A stretch of 64,000 bases of DNA from Gavia stellata (Eukaryota; Chordata; Aves; Gaviiformes; Gaviidae): NCBI RefSeq assembly GCF_030936135.1, contig NC_082596.1, positions 4,502,155 to 4,566,154 on the forward strand, read 5' to 3'. How positions within the stretch are numbered: the first letter of the stretch is position 1; each line of letters begins with the position of its first letter. The translations under genes were made by a program, and so were the position numbers. The notes beneath the pieces were generated by a model. The model was not told where the DNA came from. It saw only the letters and a list, made by a program, of their open reading frames with translations, and did no database searches. Of this stretch, positions 24,771 through 35,700 are shown piece by piece.

Positions 24771-25305
24771 TTCGACAATTTTGGGCCGACGCGTTTGCAG
24801 TATCTCAGGTAAGGAAGGGTGTCCGCTCCTGCGCTTCCCAAGTTGTTAGTTTGGAGCTGTACTTGGCACAACTTCTTCGAACAGGGGAGAGGGGCTCCGC
24901 GCCATGTCACCACCGAGTTTCTGTGGAAAAGGCGCTCTGTCTCGGTGGGGGCTGATCAGGCGGCAGCCTCCAACCGCCCTCAGGTTGCCGCTCGGCGACT
25001 CAGCGGGTCCCCTTTCCGGCGAGGAAACCCCCTTCGGCCCCGGGAGAGGTGCCGGCCGGCTCGTCCTTCCCGCCCCCGGCAACGGGAACGGCCGCTACAC
25101 CTGACCCACCCCCGGCAGCCGCCCGCCGCCCTCCCCGGCTCCCCTCAGGTGCGACCGCCGCCCGCGCCCCCCGCGCCCCCCGCCCCTGGGGGGATGTCCT
25201 GTCGCCCCCGTAGCCCGCCCGCCCGTCGCCCTAGCAACCCCCCCAGCCTCCCGCGGCCGCCCCCCGGCCACGCCCCCTCGCTGCATATTCATGACCCCCG
25301 GCGCG

Positions 25306-25332
25306 GGGAGGGGGCGGGGGCGGGGAGGGGGC
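25306..25332 (+). promoter_or_regulatory. Clustered GC boxes (Sp1/KLF-type)
   Basis: Three closely spaced GGGGCGG / GGGGAGG motifs lie 40-65 bp upstream of the TATA box. They are followed by two GCGGAAGC repeats (about 25331-25344) that resemble ETS sites. An AT-rich TGCATATTCATG island (25282-25293), similar to POU/octamer sites, sits just upstream. Confidence 0.55.
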
Positions 25333-25369
25333 GGAAGCGGAAGCGGGAGACGGTTTCCGAGGAGCCCGG

Positions 25370-25376
25370 TATAAAG
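25370..25376 (+). promoter_or_regulatory. TATA box
   Basis: TATAAAG sits inside otherwise GC-rich promoter DNA. It places a predicted transcription start at about 25,400, consistent with the downstream exon 1 donor at 25,545. A TATA box inside a CpG island is less usual than a dispersed start. Confidence 0.65.
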
Positions 25377-25399
25377 CGGCCGCTGGTGCCCGGTATCGC

Positions 25400-25544
25400 C
25401 CGCCGCTCGTGCCGCCGTGAGTGACCTCACCCCTCCCTCCTTCCCCCCCACCCTCCCCACCGGCCGCTGCGGCCACCTCCCGGCACCGCCGCCTCCCCCG
25501 CCGCACGGAGCAGGTCCCGGGTGCAGGGGGAGACCCGGGGGCAG
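25400..25544 (+). other. SLC45A4: Predicted non-coding exon 1 of SLC45A4
   Basis: The start is inferred about 30 bp downstream of the TATA box, and the end is set by GGGGGCAG|GTAAGGGG at 25544/25545. The roughly 145-nt interval contains no ATG, as expected for a purely 5'UTR exon. A GTGAGT at 25417 is an alternative, very short exon end. Assignment to SLC45A4 rests on orientation and on the absence of any other gene between here and 53,109; it is not proven by the sequence alone. Confidence 0.55.
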
Positions 25545-25619
25545 GTAAGGGGGTCGGCGGGCGAGGGGCCTCGGGAGGCAGTTGGGCTGTAAGGGACGCC
25601 TGGAGGGAGGAGGGAGGGT

Positions 25620-26737
25620 GCGAAGGTGAGGAGCGGCTGGGGAGCTGTGGAGTAGGGGTTGGGGCGAGGGGGGCCCCGTGAAGGTGAGGAGGGGTTGGGG
25701 GTGGGGGGTCGGTGGAGGTGAGGAGGGGTTTGGGGAGGGGGACCCGTGAAGGTGAGGAGGGGTTTGGGGCGGGGAGGGGGACCCGTGAAGGTGAGGCGGG
25801 TTTTGGGGCGAGGGGGGACCCGTGAAGGTGAGGCGGGTTTTGGGGCGAGGGGGGACCCGTGAAGGTGAGGCGGGTTTTGGGGCGGGGAGGGGGGACCCGT
25901 GAAGGTGAGGAGGGTTTTGGGGCGGGGAGGGGGGACCCGTGAAGGTGAGGAGGGGTTTGGGGCGGGGAGGGGGACCCGAGAAGGTGAGGAGGGGTTTGGG
26001 GCGGGGAGGGGGGCCCGTGAAGGTGAGGAGGGGTTTGGGGCGGGGAGGGGGACCCGTGAAGGTGAGGAGGGGTTTGGGGCGGGGAGGGGGACCCGTGAAG
26101 GTGAGGAGGGGTTTGGGGCGGGGAGGGGGACCCGTGAAGGTGAGGAGGGGTTTGGGGCGGGGAGGGGGACCCGTGAAGGTGAGGAGGGGTTTGGGGCGGG
26201 GGGGGGGCCCGTGAAGGTGAGGAGGGGTTTGGGGCGAGGGGGGGGGCCCGTGAAGGTGAGGAGGGGTTTGGGGCGGGGAGGGGGACCCGTGAAGGTGAGG
26301 AGGGGTTTGGGGCGGGGAGGGGGACCCGTGAAGGTGAGGAGGGGTTTGGGGCGAGGGGGGGGGCCCGTGAAGGTGAGGAGGGGTTTGGGGCGGGGAGGGG
26401 GGGGCCCGTGAAGGTGAGGAGGGGTTTGGGGCGGGGAGGGGGACCTGTGAAGGTGAGGAGGGGTTTGGGGCGGGGAGGGGGGACCCGTGAAGGTGAGGAG
26501 GGGTTTGGGGCGGGGAGGGGGACCCGTGAAGGTGAGGAGGGGTTTGGGGCGGGGAGGGGGGGACCCGTGAAGGTGAGGAGGGGTTTGGGGCGAGGGGGGG
26601 GGGCCGTGAAGGTGAGGAGGGGTTTGGGGAGGGGGGGGCCCGTGAAGGTGAGGAGGGGTTTGGGGCGGGGAGGGGGCCTGTGAAGGTGAGGAGGGGTTTG
26701 GGGCGGGGAGGGGGACCCGTGAAGGTGAGGAGGGGTT
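25620..26737 (+). repeat. G-rich minisatellite, about 39-bp unit, about 28 copies
   Basis: I count 29 copies of GGTGAGG between 25,625 and 26,731. The first copy, at 25,625, is a degenerate outlier. Spacing is mostly exactly 39 bp (range 34-41 after the first gap). Each unit has a CCCGTGAAGGTGAGGAG part and a G-run part, typically GGGGTTTGGGGCGGGGAGGG. The first units (25,680-25,900) are more divergent (GCGGGTTTTGGGG variants) and the middle is most homogeneous, as in arrays that expand by unequal exchange or slippage. The array lies at the very start of intron 1 and is strongly G-skewed on the non-template strand. Confidence 0.97.
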
Positions 26738-29700
26738 GAGCCCAAGGAGATGTGGGGCTGCAGAGGTTGGGGAGGGATGAGGAATGAATGGTAGGATGAG
26801 TAAGGTGGGGTTGGAGAGGCTTGATTGGGGTATCTGGGATAGTGAGTCCTAATGAGGTGAAGATGGGATGAAAAGGAGGTGGCTGAGTGCTGTTGGCTGG
26901 TGAGTGTGCTGGAAGAGGACTTGACAATGGGACCAAAGATAGAAAATTAGTGTAGCTTTTCAGACTATTAAACTTCACTAGTCTGCCATTTAATTAATTC
27001 CACACTTAATCTGTAACCTGATCTCAATGCTTTACCATGAAACAGTTGAGTCTCACCTCACCTAGTCTGATATGATGGTGGGAGAGTACTGGGGGAAGAA
27101 ATTACTTAGCACTTAACTCTTAAATCTCCTGTGAAAGCTGCAGTTTTCCTAAAGATCATGTTATCAGTGATTTGCAGCTCTAAGATGCCCTAATTTAGCA
27201 CCTTTAGCAGGTGTAGAAACTGACCTTGAAAAATACTCTCCCTGTGGGGCAGTTTTCTGTTGTAGTGATTGGCCTCCAGTATTCTGTATGTATAGAGGAA
27301 AAAAGGAGGTGAGGAAAAGGTCTAGCTGAGGCTCTGACTTGGCACTGGGTGCAGTGAGTGAATCAGTGTTGCTAGAGCTTGGCTAATGCAGTGAATTACA
27401 AACGGGAAGGGATAGGAAAAATATTGCAGGATGTTGAATGTTGGACAGAGGAGGTGACTTCTCCAGGAAAAGAGAGATGTAACAAGAAGTGGACCTACAG
27501 GGATAGGCAGCACTGTAAGTACAGAGCACAGATGACTGAAACATTATGAGGATTCGTGAGAAGAAATAACACTGTTACAGCATGTATCCTTACTGTTCTG
27601 TAAAAACTGCTCCAGTATGATCTGCGTCATGTTTCACTGCCTAGATCAGACAGTGCTACTAAAATATTTAATGAAATATGGCTTGAGCAGGCACTTGAGC
27701 TTAAAGAAAGAGCGAGCTGGTGAATACTTTGTTTCCCTCTGGAAGTCAGGCTTTTTTGTAAATATCTGGCAGAAGTTGTTGCTGATGTGGTTGCACTGAC
27801 AGAGCTTGTGTGTGTGTGCCTTCTTCCCCCACACCAGTATTGCAAAAGATAAGGACTTCCTTGCTGGTTTGTTTAATGATTATACTGGATTGATGAAATG
27901 TTCAACATGCCTCATTTTTCCTTTCCTAAACAAGGAAAGGGGCTTCAGATAAGAGATTAAGTATTTACTTGACACTCTGGCTATAAATGCTTCCAGAAGT
28001 ACTTTACTGTGAGTTTGAAAAGCTGACACTACCTTAAGCTCCTAAAACCGCATCCAGTAGTCTCTGAGGCATCCAAAAACATCTATGAGTTCCCATGTCT
28101 GTCAAAGGTAGTGGCAGCTGCTGTCTTGGAAGTGAGAGCTTCATTCCTGTATTAATGAGATTAAATTAGGTATTTAAGGGAGTTTTCATGACAAAATAAC
28201 GATTTCCATGATGTAATGATGGGATCAGTGGAACAACTTCTATTTTAGTTAGCTATTTGTAATATCATAGGCCAGTTTACATGGGTTGGCTCATGCCTCT
28301 CTGAGCAGTAAATGATAGCAGTTCTTGCACTCAATTATGTACAACTGAGGCTTCTTCAGTAAAACTGCAAAACGTATGGTTCTATAGATAACCCTCTTGC
28401 GTAATGTGTGTTAACTCCTGCAGGAACCTGCTGCTCTCTGGGAGTTTGTCATTGAGAAAGGAATGAGCAGTATCTGCTGATGTGATCTTGTTTGGATGCT
28501 ATGGGACTGCTTGCAATTGAAAGCAGTCCTCTCCCTCAAACCTGAAATGTCTTAGCAATGTGTCTGTTTTAAATACACTTGGATTGTACTGCCTTAAACT
28601 GATGAGGGAGGATGTCTTCTGCTGGAGGTGTCCTTCATTAGTGGTGAGAAGGTGGTTGTAAGACTGACATAGCTGGTGAACTTGCTGCTCCTTCTGTGTC
28701 ATGGTACGACAAAATTCATTAAGTGCAACTTTGTTCATGTGTCTTTTCAGTGGGGCAACACAAGTGGAATATTTACATGGCTTCTAATGAAGCATGGTGT
28801 AACTCTGACTGAAATAATACATATGCTTGTATGTCTAAGTACATGCGATCTAAATTTTTCAAACTGAAGCAAACGTGTAGCCTATTTCAGGAGCTTTCTG
28901 AACCAACTGCCTTTATTCTGCCATGTGGAAATACAGGCTCTGAGGAGCTTAGAGAAAGCAGGCTGGATTGGACCCATGTCACAAGGCTGTGACCTCAGAG
29001 GTTAATTACTTTTAAACTCACTCCAGTCCTGGATTCACTGACAGCTAGAAAGTTAGGTCTTGGTAATTTAATACTGCTCTGCTTGTGTGCTAAGGCTGGA
29101 ATGTGTGGACTTAGCCTCTACCCCTGTATAAACTTGTTTTAAATGGATCACTTCTAAAAGCTATGAGAATACGAACATTGGATGGTACCTGCAGAGTATT
29201 TCACCAGTGAAACTGCATCTAATGTTCAAAAAACCTTCTTGAAGTCAAAAATGTGTTGCCGACTGAGTAGCTTAGAAAAGGTGTTTAAGGTTTGGGAGGT
29301 ATCTTATAAATGCCTAGATGAGAAGCTGGTGGCTGAAATGACCTGCTAGATAATGCCTGTGGTTTTGAATACAGTTGCATGTAACACTTCTGTACTTTCA
29401 GCAGACACTGATTTAAGCAATAAACAGTTCCTTTACACAGTAACATTTGATCTTGTCTAGCTGAATCTGTAAACTCTGCCTGTGATGTGCTGCTGTCCTT
29501 CTTAGTTGAACACCTCATGACTTCAAGCTTCAATTCCTAGAGTAGGCAGCCAGTTTGTGGGCACCTCTACTTGTGTGTTAGGCAAAAGCAGTGAAATCCT
29601 TTCACATTGCCCATCACAAGAAGCTGCAGCTGGCAGTTCTTTTTGAGCTTAACTAGCAGTCTGTGCCTCCACTGTTACTCCTAACAGTAGAAGGCACCCT

Positions 29701-32700
29701 AAAATACTTGCATCAAATGACTGAGCAGTGTGTGTTGAGCAACAGTACACATGCAGTGGTGTCATGCCTGAGATAAAAACAAGCTTCACTTGCACTTCAA
29801 ACTGACTTTAATGTGATGATTGGTGTAAAAGCATGCTGAACAGTGGTAAAGCTACTTGAGTTGAAATGGGGCTTTCCAGCTGATCTGCCAGGAGAGCTGC
29901 TGTGGAAGTGATGAGGCTGTCATGTGATGGAGGGGGAAGCTGTAGCAGCCTGCAGAGTAACTGTAACATGAAGAACTGTGCTACATCTTAGTTTTGCAAG
30001 GGTCACTCCCATGACCTTTACCTGTAATACTTGCAAGATCCCAGGCTGTGACCTATTCTAGCTACAGGCATAAGATTTATCAAAACTACCCTGACAATGG
30101 CATAGTGTTGTGTGCAGTTGTTTCCATTAGAGAAGGCTTAACTGATTTGGTAACTATTCTTAGACCTCCTGGTCCTTCAACTTGCATCACACTGTCAGCT
30201 TTACTAACCACACTGTTGAATGGAAGCTGTTTAACTCTGGGAATACAGAGTGCAATGATTGTCACTTGGTTTAATATACCAGTGTTAAACCAATGTAAGT
30301 ATTGAAACAATACTTTTCCTAAGCAGAGCATTACTCCTGCCTAGCAACTGCTTTAATGAGTCCGTAAACTTTCTAGCAGAGCTGTATATTTAAGTTGCCA
30401 TACAGAAGCAGAAACTACAAATTATTCTGGCAAATCCAGTTACCAGAAAGTTAAAGCAGAATGCCTGCTGTCAGGATGAGTGACACCATGTGTGAAGCTT
30501 GACAGATAGCTGGTGTTTCAGTTTGAGAGTCACTTTCCAGACAGAAGATCCTGGACAGCCCAGAAATGAAGCCTGGAAGCAGACACTGTTAAGCTGTGGA
30601 CCTCTGTGCTGTGAACTAAGACTTTACATGCTTTTGGTAAGCTGCTGCTGGTCAGGTGACTGTTTTATGGTCAGCAGCTTATCAGTTACCCACACATCTT
30701 GCATTTGGGTCACAGCCCTACTCAGAGTAACCACCCAAAACTTCCTCTAGTAAAGGATATTATGTCCTCCAGCTGGGACTGTGAGGGTCTCTTGAATCCT
30801 AGCACTGAATAGTTATTGCTGTCTTGAATAAACTGGTTATTCTGTTACGCTTCTGTATTGCAGTTCACTCCTCTCAGAGTGGAATAAGATACTCTGCGTG
30901 AAAAAGAGCTGAGTTCATGCTATTAAATCTAGACCTCTGATAGTTGCTGGAGACTGAATTTGCCTCAAGTTAAAAGCTGCACTTTAGGCATCTCAGCAGT
31001 GGATTCAGAGCACTGCAATGTCTGAGTCACTGAGTGGTTTGTGTGCTGTGAGCTGCCATCTTAGGGAAACTGGCACACAGTAGCTTAACTAAAGCCCCTT
31101 AGTGCTGGTATTTCCAACAAGTGCTGTAAAATTGTTTAGACTGCAAATGGCACACTGCATTATAACAGCTTGGGAGAAGCAGCCAGGATTTCTCATAAAA
31201 TTTGCTCTTGGTAAGTGACTGGCAAGCATCAGGACACACGGCTTTTGTTGGGTAGTGATTTGGTTTGGCTTAGGAGCTGCTTCTAACCTTGGTTTGGGTC
31301 TTACTGGCATGTAGTCTGCTCAAACATGAATCTCAATATACAGGTGATGGGAGGTTGGTCTCCACAACATGGACAACTTAAAACCCAGTTAGAGCTGGGG
31401 AAGACTTGCTTTCCAGGACTCCAGTCTGTGAAAAATATTAAACTAGGCTCTCTTGCTTTAGGACACCTGTCTGGCTTGACTGCAGTCTTTTGCAGTGTTA
31501 TATGAAGATGGACTAATCTGGCGGCCTGAGGTGCTCTGGGTGTGGACTGAGATCTACTTTCCTTGCAAGACTGAAGTTGTCAGTCAATAGCTGCTACTCA
31601 TGTAGCAAGGCAGAAAAGGGTAGGAGGCAAACAAAACTTAGCCATTAGGAACAGACTGAAGATGCATTTAAAAAGTCTTAGCAGTGTGTGAACAGCAGCA
31701 GGAAAGCACTACCCCTGAATTGTTTTGCTAAACTATATCTGAGGTGGATTTTATTAATGTTCTGGGGAGAGTAAGACTAGTGCTTCTAGCAGAGTGGAGA
31801 GAGAACCTAGTTTCCTCATCTTGTTTTAAATGAGAGCTCTAATGTTTTTGTAACTGAAATTGAAACCAGTGTTATGCTGACCCCGCATATTTTCTATCCT
31901 CTGCTGGCTGGCCTGGACTACTTCTGCATGCAGTATAGTTCATTTATTTTGGAGACTTGAAAACAAGCCATTATCACCCTTCAGTGCCAGATAAATAAAT
32001 GATCTAACTGGGGGCTGAACCCAAAGCACTCTTACAAAAGCACAACTGCATGTCACACTTATCTTCTTCATTCTGTCCTTGAATATATGATCAGTCTTCC
32101 CTGGACCACATCCAGAAACCAGTGGCTTAACCCAACAAGCGATGACTATAGACCAGTCAAGTTTCTGTGCCACTTAATTTCCTGTCATCACTTATACACA
32201 GCAAGTGGTCTTCCAGAATACATTTAACCTGAGTGCTGTTTAACTTGCAACTTGCTTATCAATCATATGGGAGTACAATAGGAGGAACAGGAATCAACTA
32301 TTAAAATAGTCTTGATGTTGGTTTTTTGCTTCCAGGTAACAAGAGCTTCAGGGTTTTGTGGGTTTTTTTGTGGGGAGGGAGAAGGCACACATGCAGGGTA
32401 AAAATACTCCTCCCCTTTTACGAGGGGAATATCTGAGCAAGTACACTGGCCTGTGCAGTCTGGCTCTGGGTACTCCCAGAGGAGTGATTTGACAGTCTGA
32501 ACTATTGCTCCTTAGAGTAGTGTGGCTGGCCAGCTAACTCCCAAGAGTTCAAAAAATAACCCAAAACAAATGTACAACTTTAACACTAACACATCTAGTA
32601 CACATGTCCCGTTTGCTGTCTGAAATGTATCTGGGGGAATTGGCTTGTGATTGATGTAGGTTTGTTCTTGGTTTTTTCTGGCTCTCGTTCTGCTTCTAAC

Positions 32701-35700
32701 TTCAGTGTAGAGAGGGAAAAGGCTTACACTTCTCAGTGCAGGAGTTATTCTGATTGTTTCCAACACCATAGCATTTATGTGGCTCTGGCTGCCATTCACA
32801 TTCACAGCCTACAAGTCAAAACACTTAGCTCCTTCAGTGGGCTGAAAAGGGTAGTGATCTGACAGTTATCTGTACCCTTCATACTCCTACAAGTATTGCT
32901 GGCCTTACTGTTGGAGCTTTTTTGCTGCTTTGCTTTCAAATCACCATTCCAATTTGTTGTCTTGCAGGTATGGTCTGTTTAAAACTCTTAATATGCAGCT
33001 GCACAGCAGTAGATCTGTCTACTGTAGGAATGGTGTTGAACCAGATAACATATGTCCTCTTCCAGATGGTCACTCTGGGATAGTTTGTGTGACAATTCAG
33101 GATGTCATTTGAAAATAAGCCTTTTGACCCTATGGTGCTAGTGGGATCTCTAGTCTCTTTGTATGCATATGAGCTGGACTGGAATGCTAGATAAAAGTAT
33201 ATCTACCATGGCCTTTCAGCTGTGTAGTAGTTGGCAGTTAAGCTGTATATAAAAGGGTTTGGGTTACCATCCATTGAATCTTATTCTAGCATCTTCCATA
33301 GATGCCTATTAATCTAGTGGGCTTGATATTAAATTAATTATAATTATTTTACTAGTTAGCAACAGTAGTATATACTTGTAGGCAAGTAATAGTCTTTGGT
33401 GTGATGACTATGCTCCTAAATTAACACACTTGCCAGGAGATCAGTTCCAGTTCTGTGTTAAGGCTGGTTACTGAATAACTGGCTGTAATGAATGCCTAAA
33501 TTTATCACTGGTACAATAATAGCTACACTGTTCTCTTAACTTCAGCTTCTTTCAGAAGCTTTTGGTCAACAGACTCGCTGTCTGGGTGGCTTTGTAAGGA
33601 GTCTGTGTAGGTATTTCTAAATATCTCATTGCAGGATCCTTCAATGAACTTGACAACAAGTTACTTTGATTGCGGATCACAACCTCATTCTGCCTACTTG
33701 GAATTTGTAATTGACGTGTCCCTGATGGCATTCACCTATCTTTCAAGTTTTAGGAGCTTTTTCCACTGACAAAGCCACAGGCTGGTAAGCGGCCTATGGT
33801 CAAACACTCCTAGACAAAGCTTTAAGTTCCCACATAACAATTTTCGTATTAAGACAGAGTATACACAACAGTTTACAAAAGGCAAATTCTCTGAGTAGGG
33901 AATAAGACTTCATGTTACATGCAGACACTGCTGCAGACCAAATGATTTGGAGATCCTGCCTCTAGCAAATGGAATAAGCAAGCTGCTGCAGTTCTGTGCC
34001 TCAAGCATTCTCATGAAATTGCTTTCTACTAGAAAAATATAGTCTGAATTAGAGGTGTTGGTAATAGTTCCCTAAGCTTTAATATAAGGGTATATTGTCT
34101 AATAAGGGCAGAGTCCAATGTTAATGTGTTTAAATACTTTGGTTATATTTATTGCATGGTGGAGATGTTATATACTGTCCATCTTGCACCTAAATTAGTG
34201 TGGTCAGGGTGGAAGTACTGTGCAAATGAAAGCAATACTTTGTTTATCTCCAGTAGCAACATTCAGTTCATTAATACTGCATCTACCTGTAACTTGGAAA
34301 ATGAGTGGAAGCCTGCCAGTAACAAATATTAAATAAAAATGGATCCCTTATTTTTGCTTCAATGACTGTCCAGCATACTTTCTAATTCTTAACCTGGTGT
34401 GGTTATGCTAGTGTCATTATAATGCTTCATTTTCTTGCTCACTATTGATGTAGGGATTAAATAACTTCTTTAATTCTCTGGGTGATAGTGACATCTTTTC
34501 AAATAAGAATACTGTCCAATTCTTGGCTTTCACCAAATAAGATCTTAAAATATTGGACTAGACTGAGAGCAAACCAAGAAGCCAAGGCTTGGGAACTTCT
34601 CGGCTCCACTGTATCTGATAAAGCGAGCAGGGGCCCAGAAGTTTCCTTCATTAATTTGTTAGCCTCACAGGACAAACTGTACCTGTAACTTGTTTGATGT
34701 GAGCAGCTAAGACTAAAGCTACACAAATCTGTCTCTTTGCATCTGAAAGGGTTTAGGCTTGTAATGCTGTCACCATTCCAACTTTGCAGGAAAGAATGAA
34801 AATATAGAAGTCTTACATGACCAATGAATACATCTCAAATAGTTTATATCTGGCCTTGTAGTTTAATGTTAGATCTGCATTCCCCAGACTTCTAAGTAGA
34901 AGGTTGGGCACAGACTTGAACTGCAGATTGTGCAGGGAAAGCCTGAAAGTCTGGGTAGCTTTTCTCATCGGTTAGGTGCCCAGTTTCCCTCATGGCATAT
35001 GTGGGGAGGATGTATCCAAAGTGACAGACAAATGTCACTGTTCGCAATCTAGTGAGATTCGGAGTATGGCTTTAGTGTATAACTGCCAATGCTTCTGAAA
35101 TCAGCTGAATCACAGTAAATGGTAGTCACACCTGCTCCTCATGGTAGGAAGTGTTTAATAAAAGCATGTGAGAAGGCATATACATGTGTTCAGTTTATTT
35201 TCTGTCCACAAAGAAATCTGGGATCAGGCCACTCAAGATCTTACCCAGATGGCTAGGTGTGTTACTCCATGTGTGTCCTAAAGTAAACTGGAATCTGTTT
35301 TGGTTGCACTAATTTCTTTAGTAGGAATTAACATTTCATAGTGAACCTGGGAAATGTGTCTCTGCTAATTTCAGTTCCATGTTCTGAAGGCTGATAACAC
35401 TTGCAGAGTTTTGTACTCCATGCTAGTGAAGGTTTAAGTCTGGTTAAAGCTTATTGTTATGGGACACGTATTCTTTCATCGGGAAAATACAGGATACAGT
35501 TGCACATTTTATATTCACCCTGTTTCTCCAGATCATGTATGATGAGTAGTGAGCAAGGGCATACTAACTCCTCAAAGGAAGGTGAGCTGAGAGTTTTCCT
35601 AGCCAAAACTTTTTTGGGTTATCTGCAGCCAATGGAAACTGCAGTGTGTATAAGTTGGAAGAACTTTACAGACACCACATGAATTCTTTTCCTGCAGGAT

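Larger units (their letters stand above)
18659..24879. other. Intergenic DNA between the CR1 copy and the promoter CpG island
   Basis: Mostly AT-rich with many A/T homopolymers. It holds a triplicated 10-mer (TCTGGACGCG-type, 23,271-23,300), a MIR/L2-like trace at 22.04 kb, and a 25-bp quasi-palindrome (24,746-24,770) followed by a good 5' splice-site match at 24,809 near the island edge. No gene is supportable. Confidence 0.55.
24880..25680. promoter_or_regulatory. CpG island at the SLC45A4 promoter
   Basis: This is a dense GC- and CpG-rich block in a window that is otherwise CpG-poor. It holds GC boxes, a TATA box and a non-coding exon, and it grades into the G-rich minisatellite at its 3' edge. 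Long overlapping open frames on both strands here follow from the lack of AT-rich stop codons and are not treated as genes. Boundaries are approximate and judged by eye. Confidence 0.85.

Noticed and set aside
1..24850. Coding sequence of a neighbouring gene such as GPR20 (expected upstream of SLC45A4 from vertebrate synteny)
   Set aside because: No long single-exon receptor frame or seven-helix translation is visible in any frame.
24819..25424. 201-codon + strand frame in the CpG island
   Set aside because: The composition (Pro/Arg/Ala) is what GC-rich, stop-poor DNA gives. It crosses the promoter and TATA box, with no recognisable domain.
25620..26737. CRISPR-like array
   Set aside because: There are no unique spacers; the whole 39-bp unit repeats head-to-tail in an avian CpG-island context, so it is a minisatellite.
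25095..26978. Long antisense proline-rich reading frame (627 codons) as a real gene
   Set aside because: It consists almost wholly of minisatellite units of 39 bp, which keep a frame open by arithmetic. It has no unique domain, and the motif switches frame at each unit-length change.
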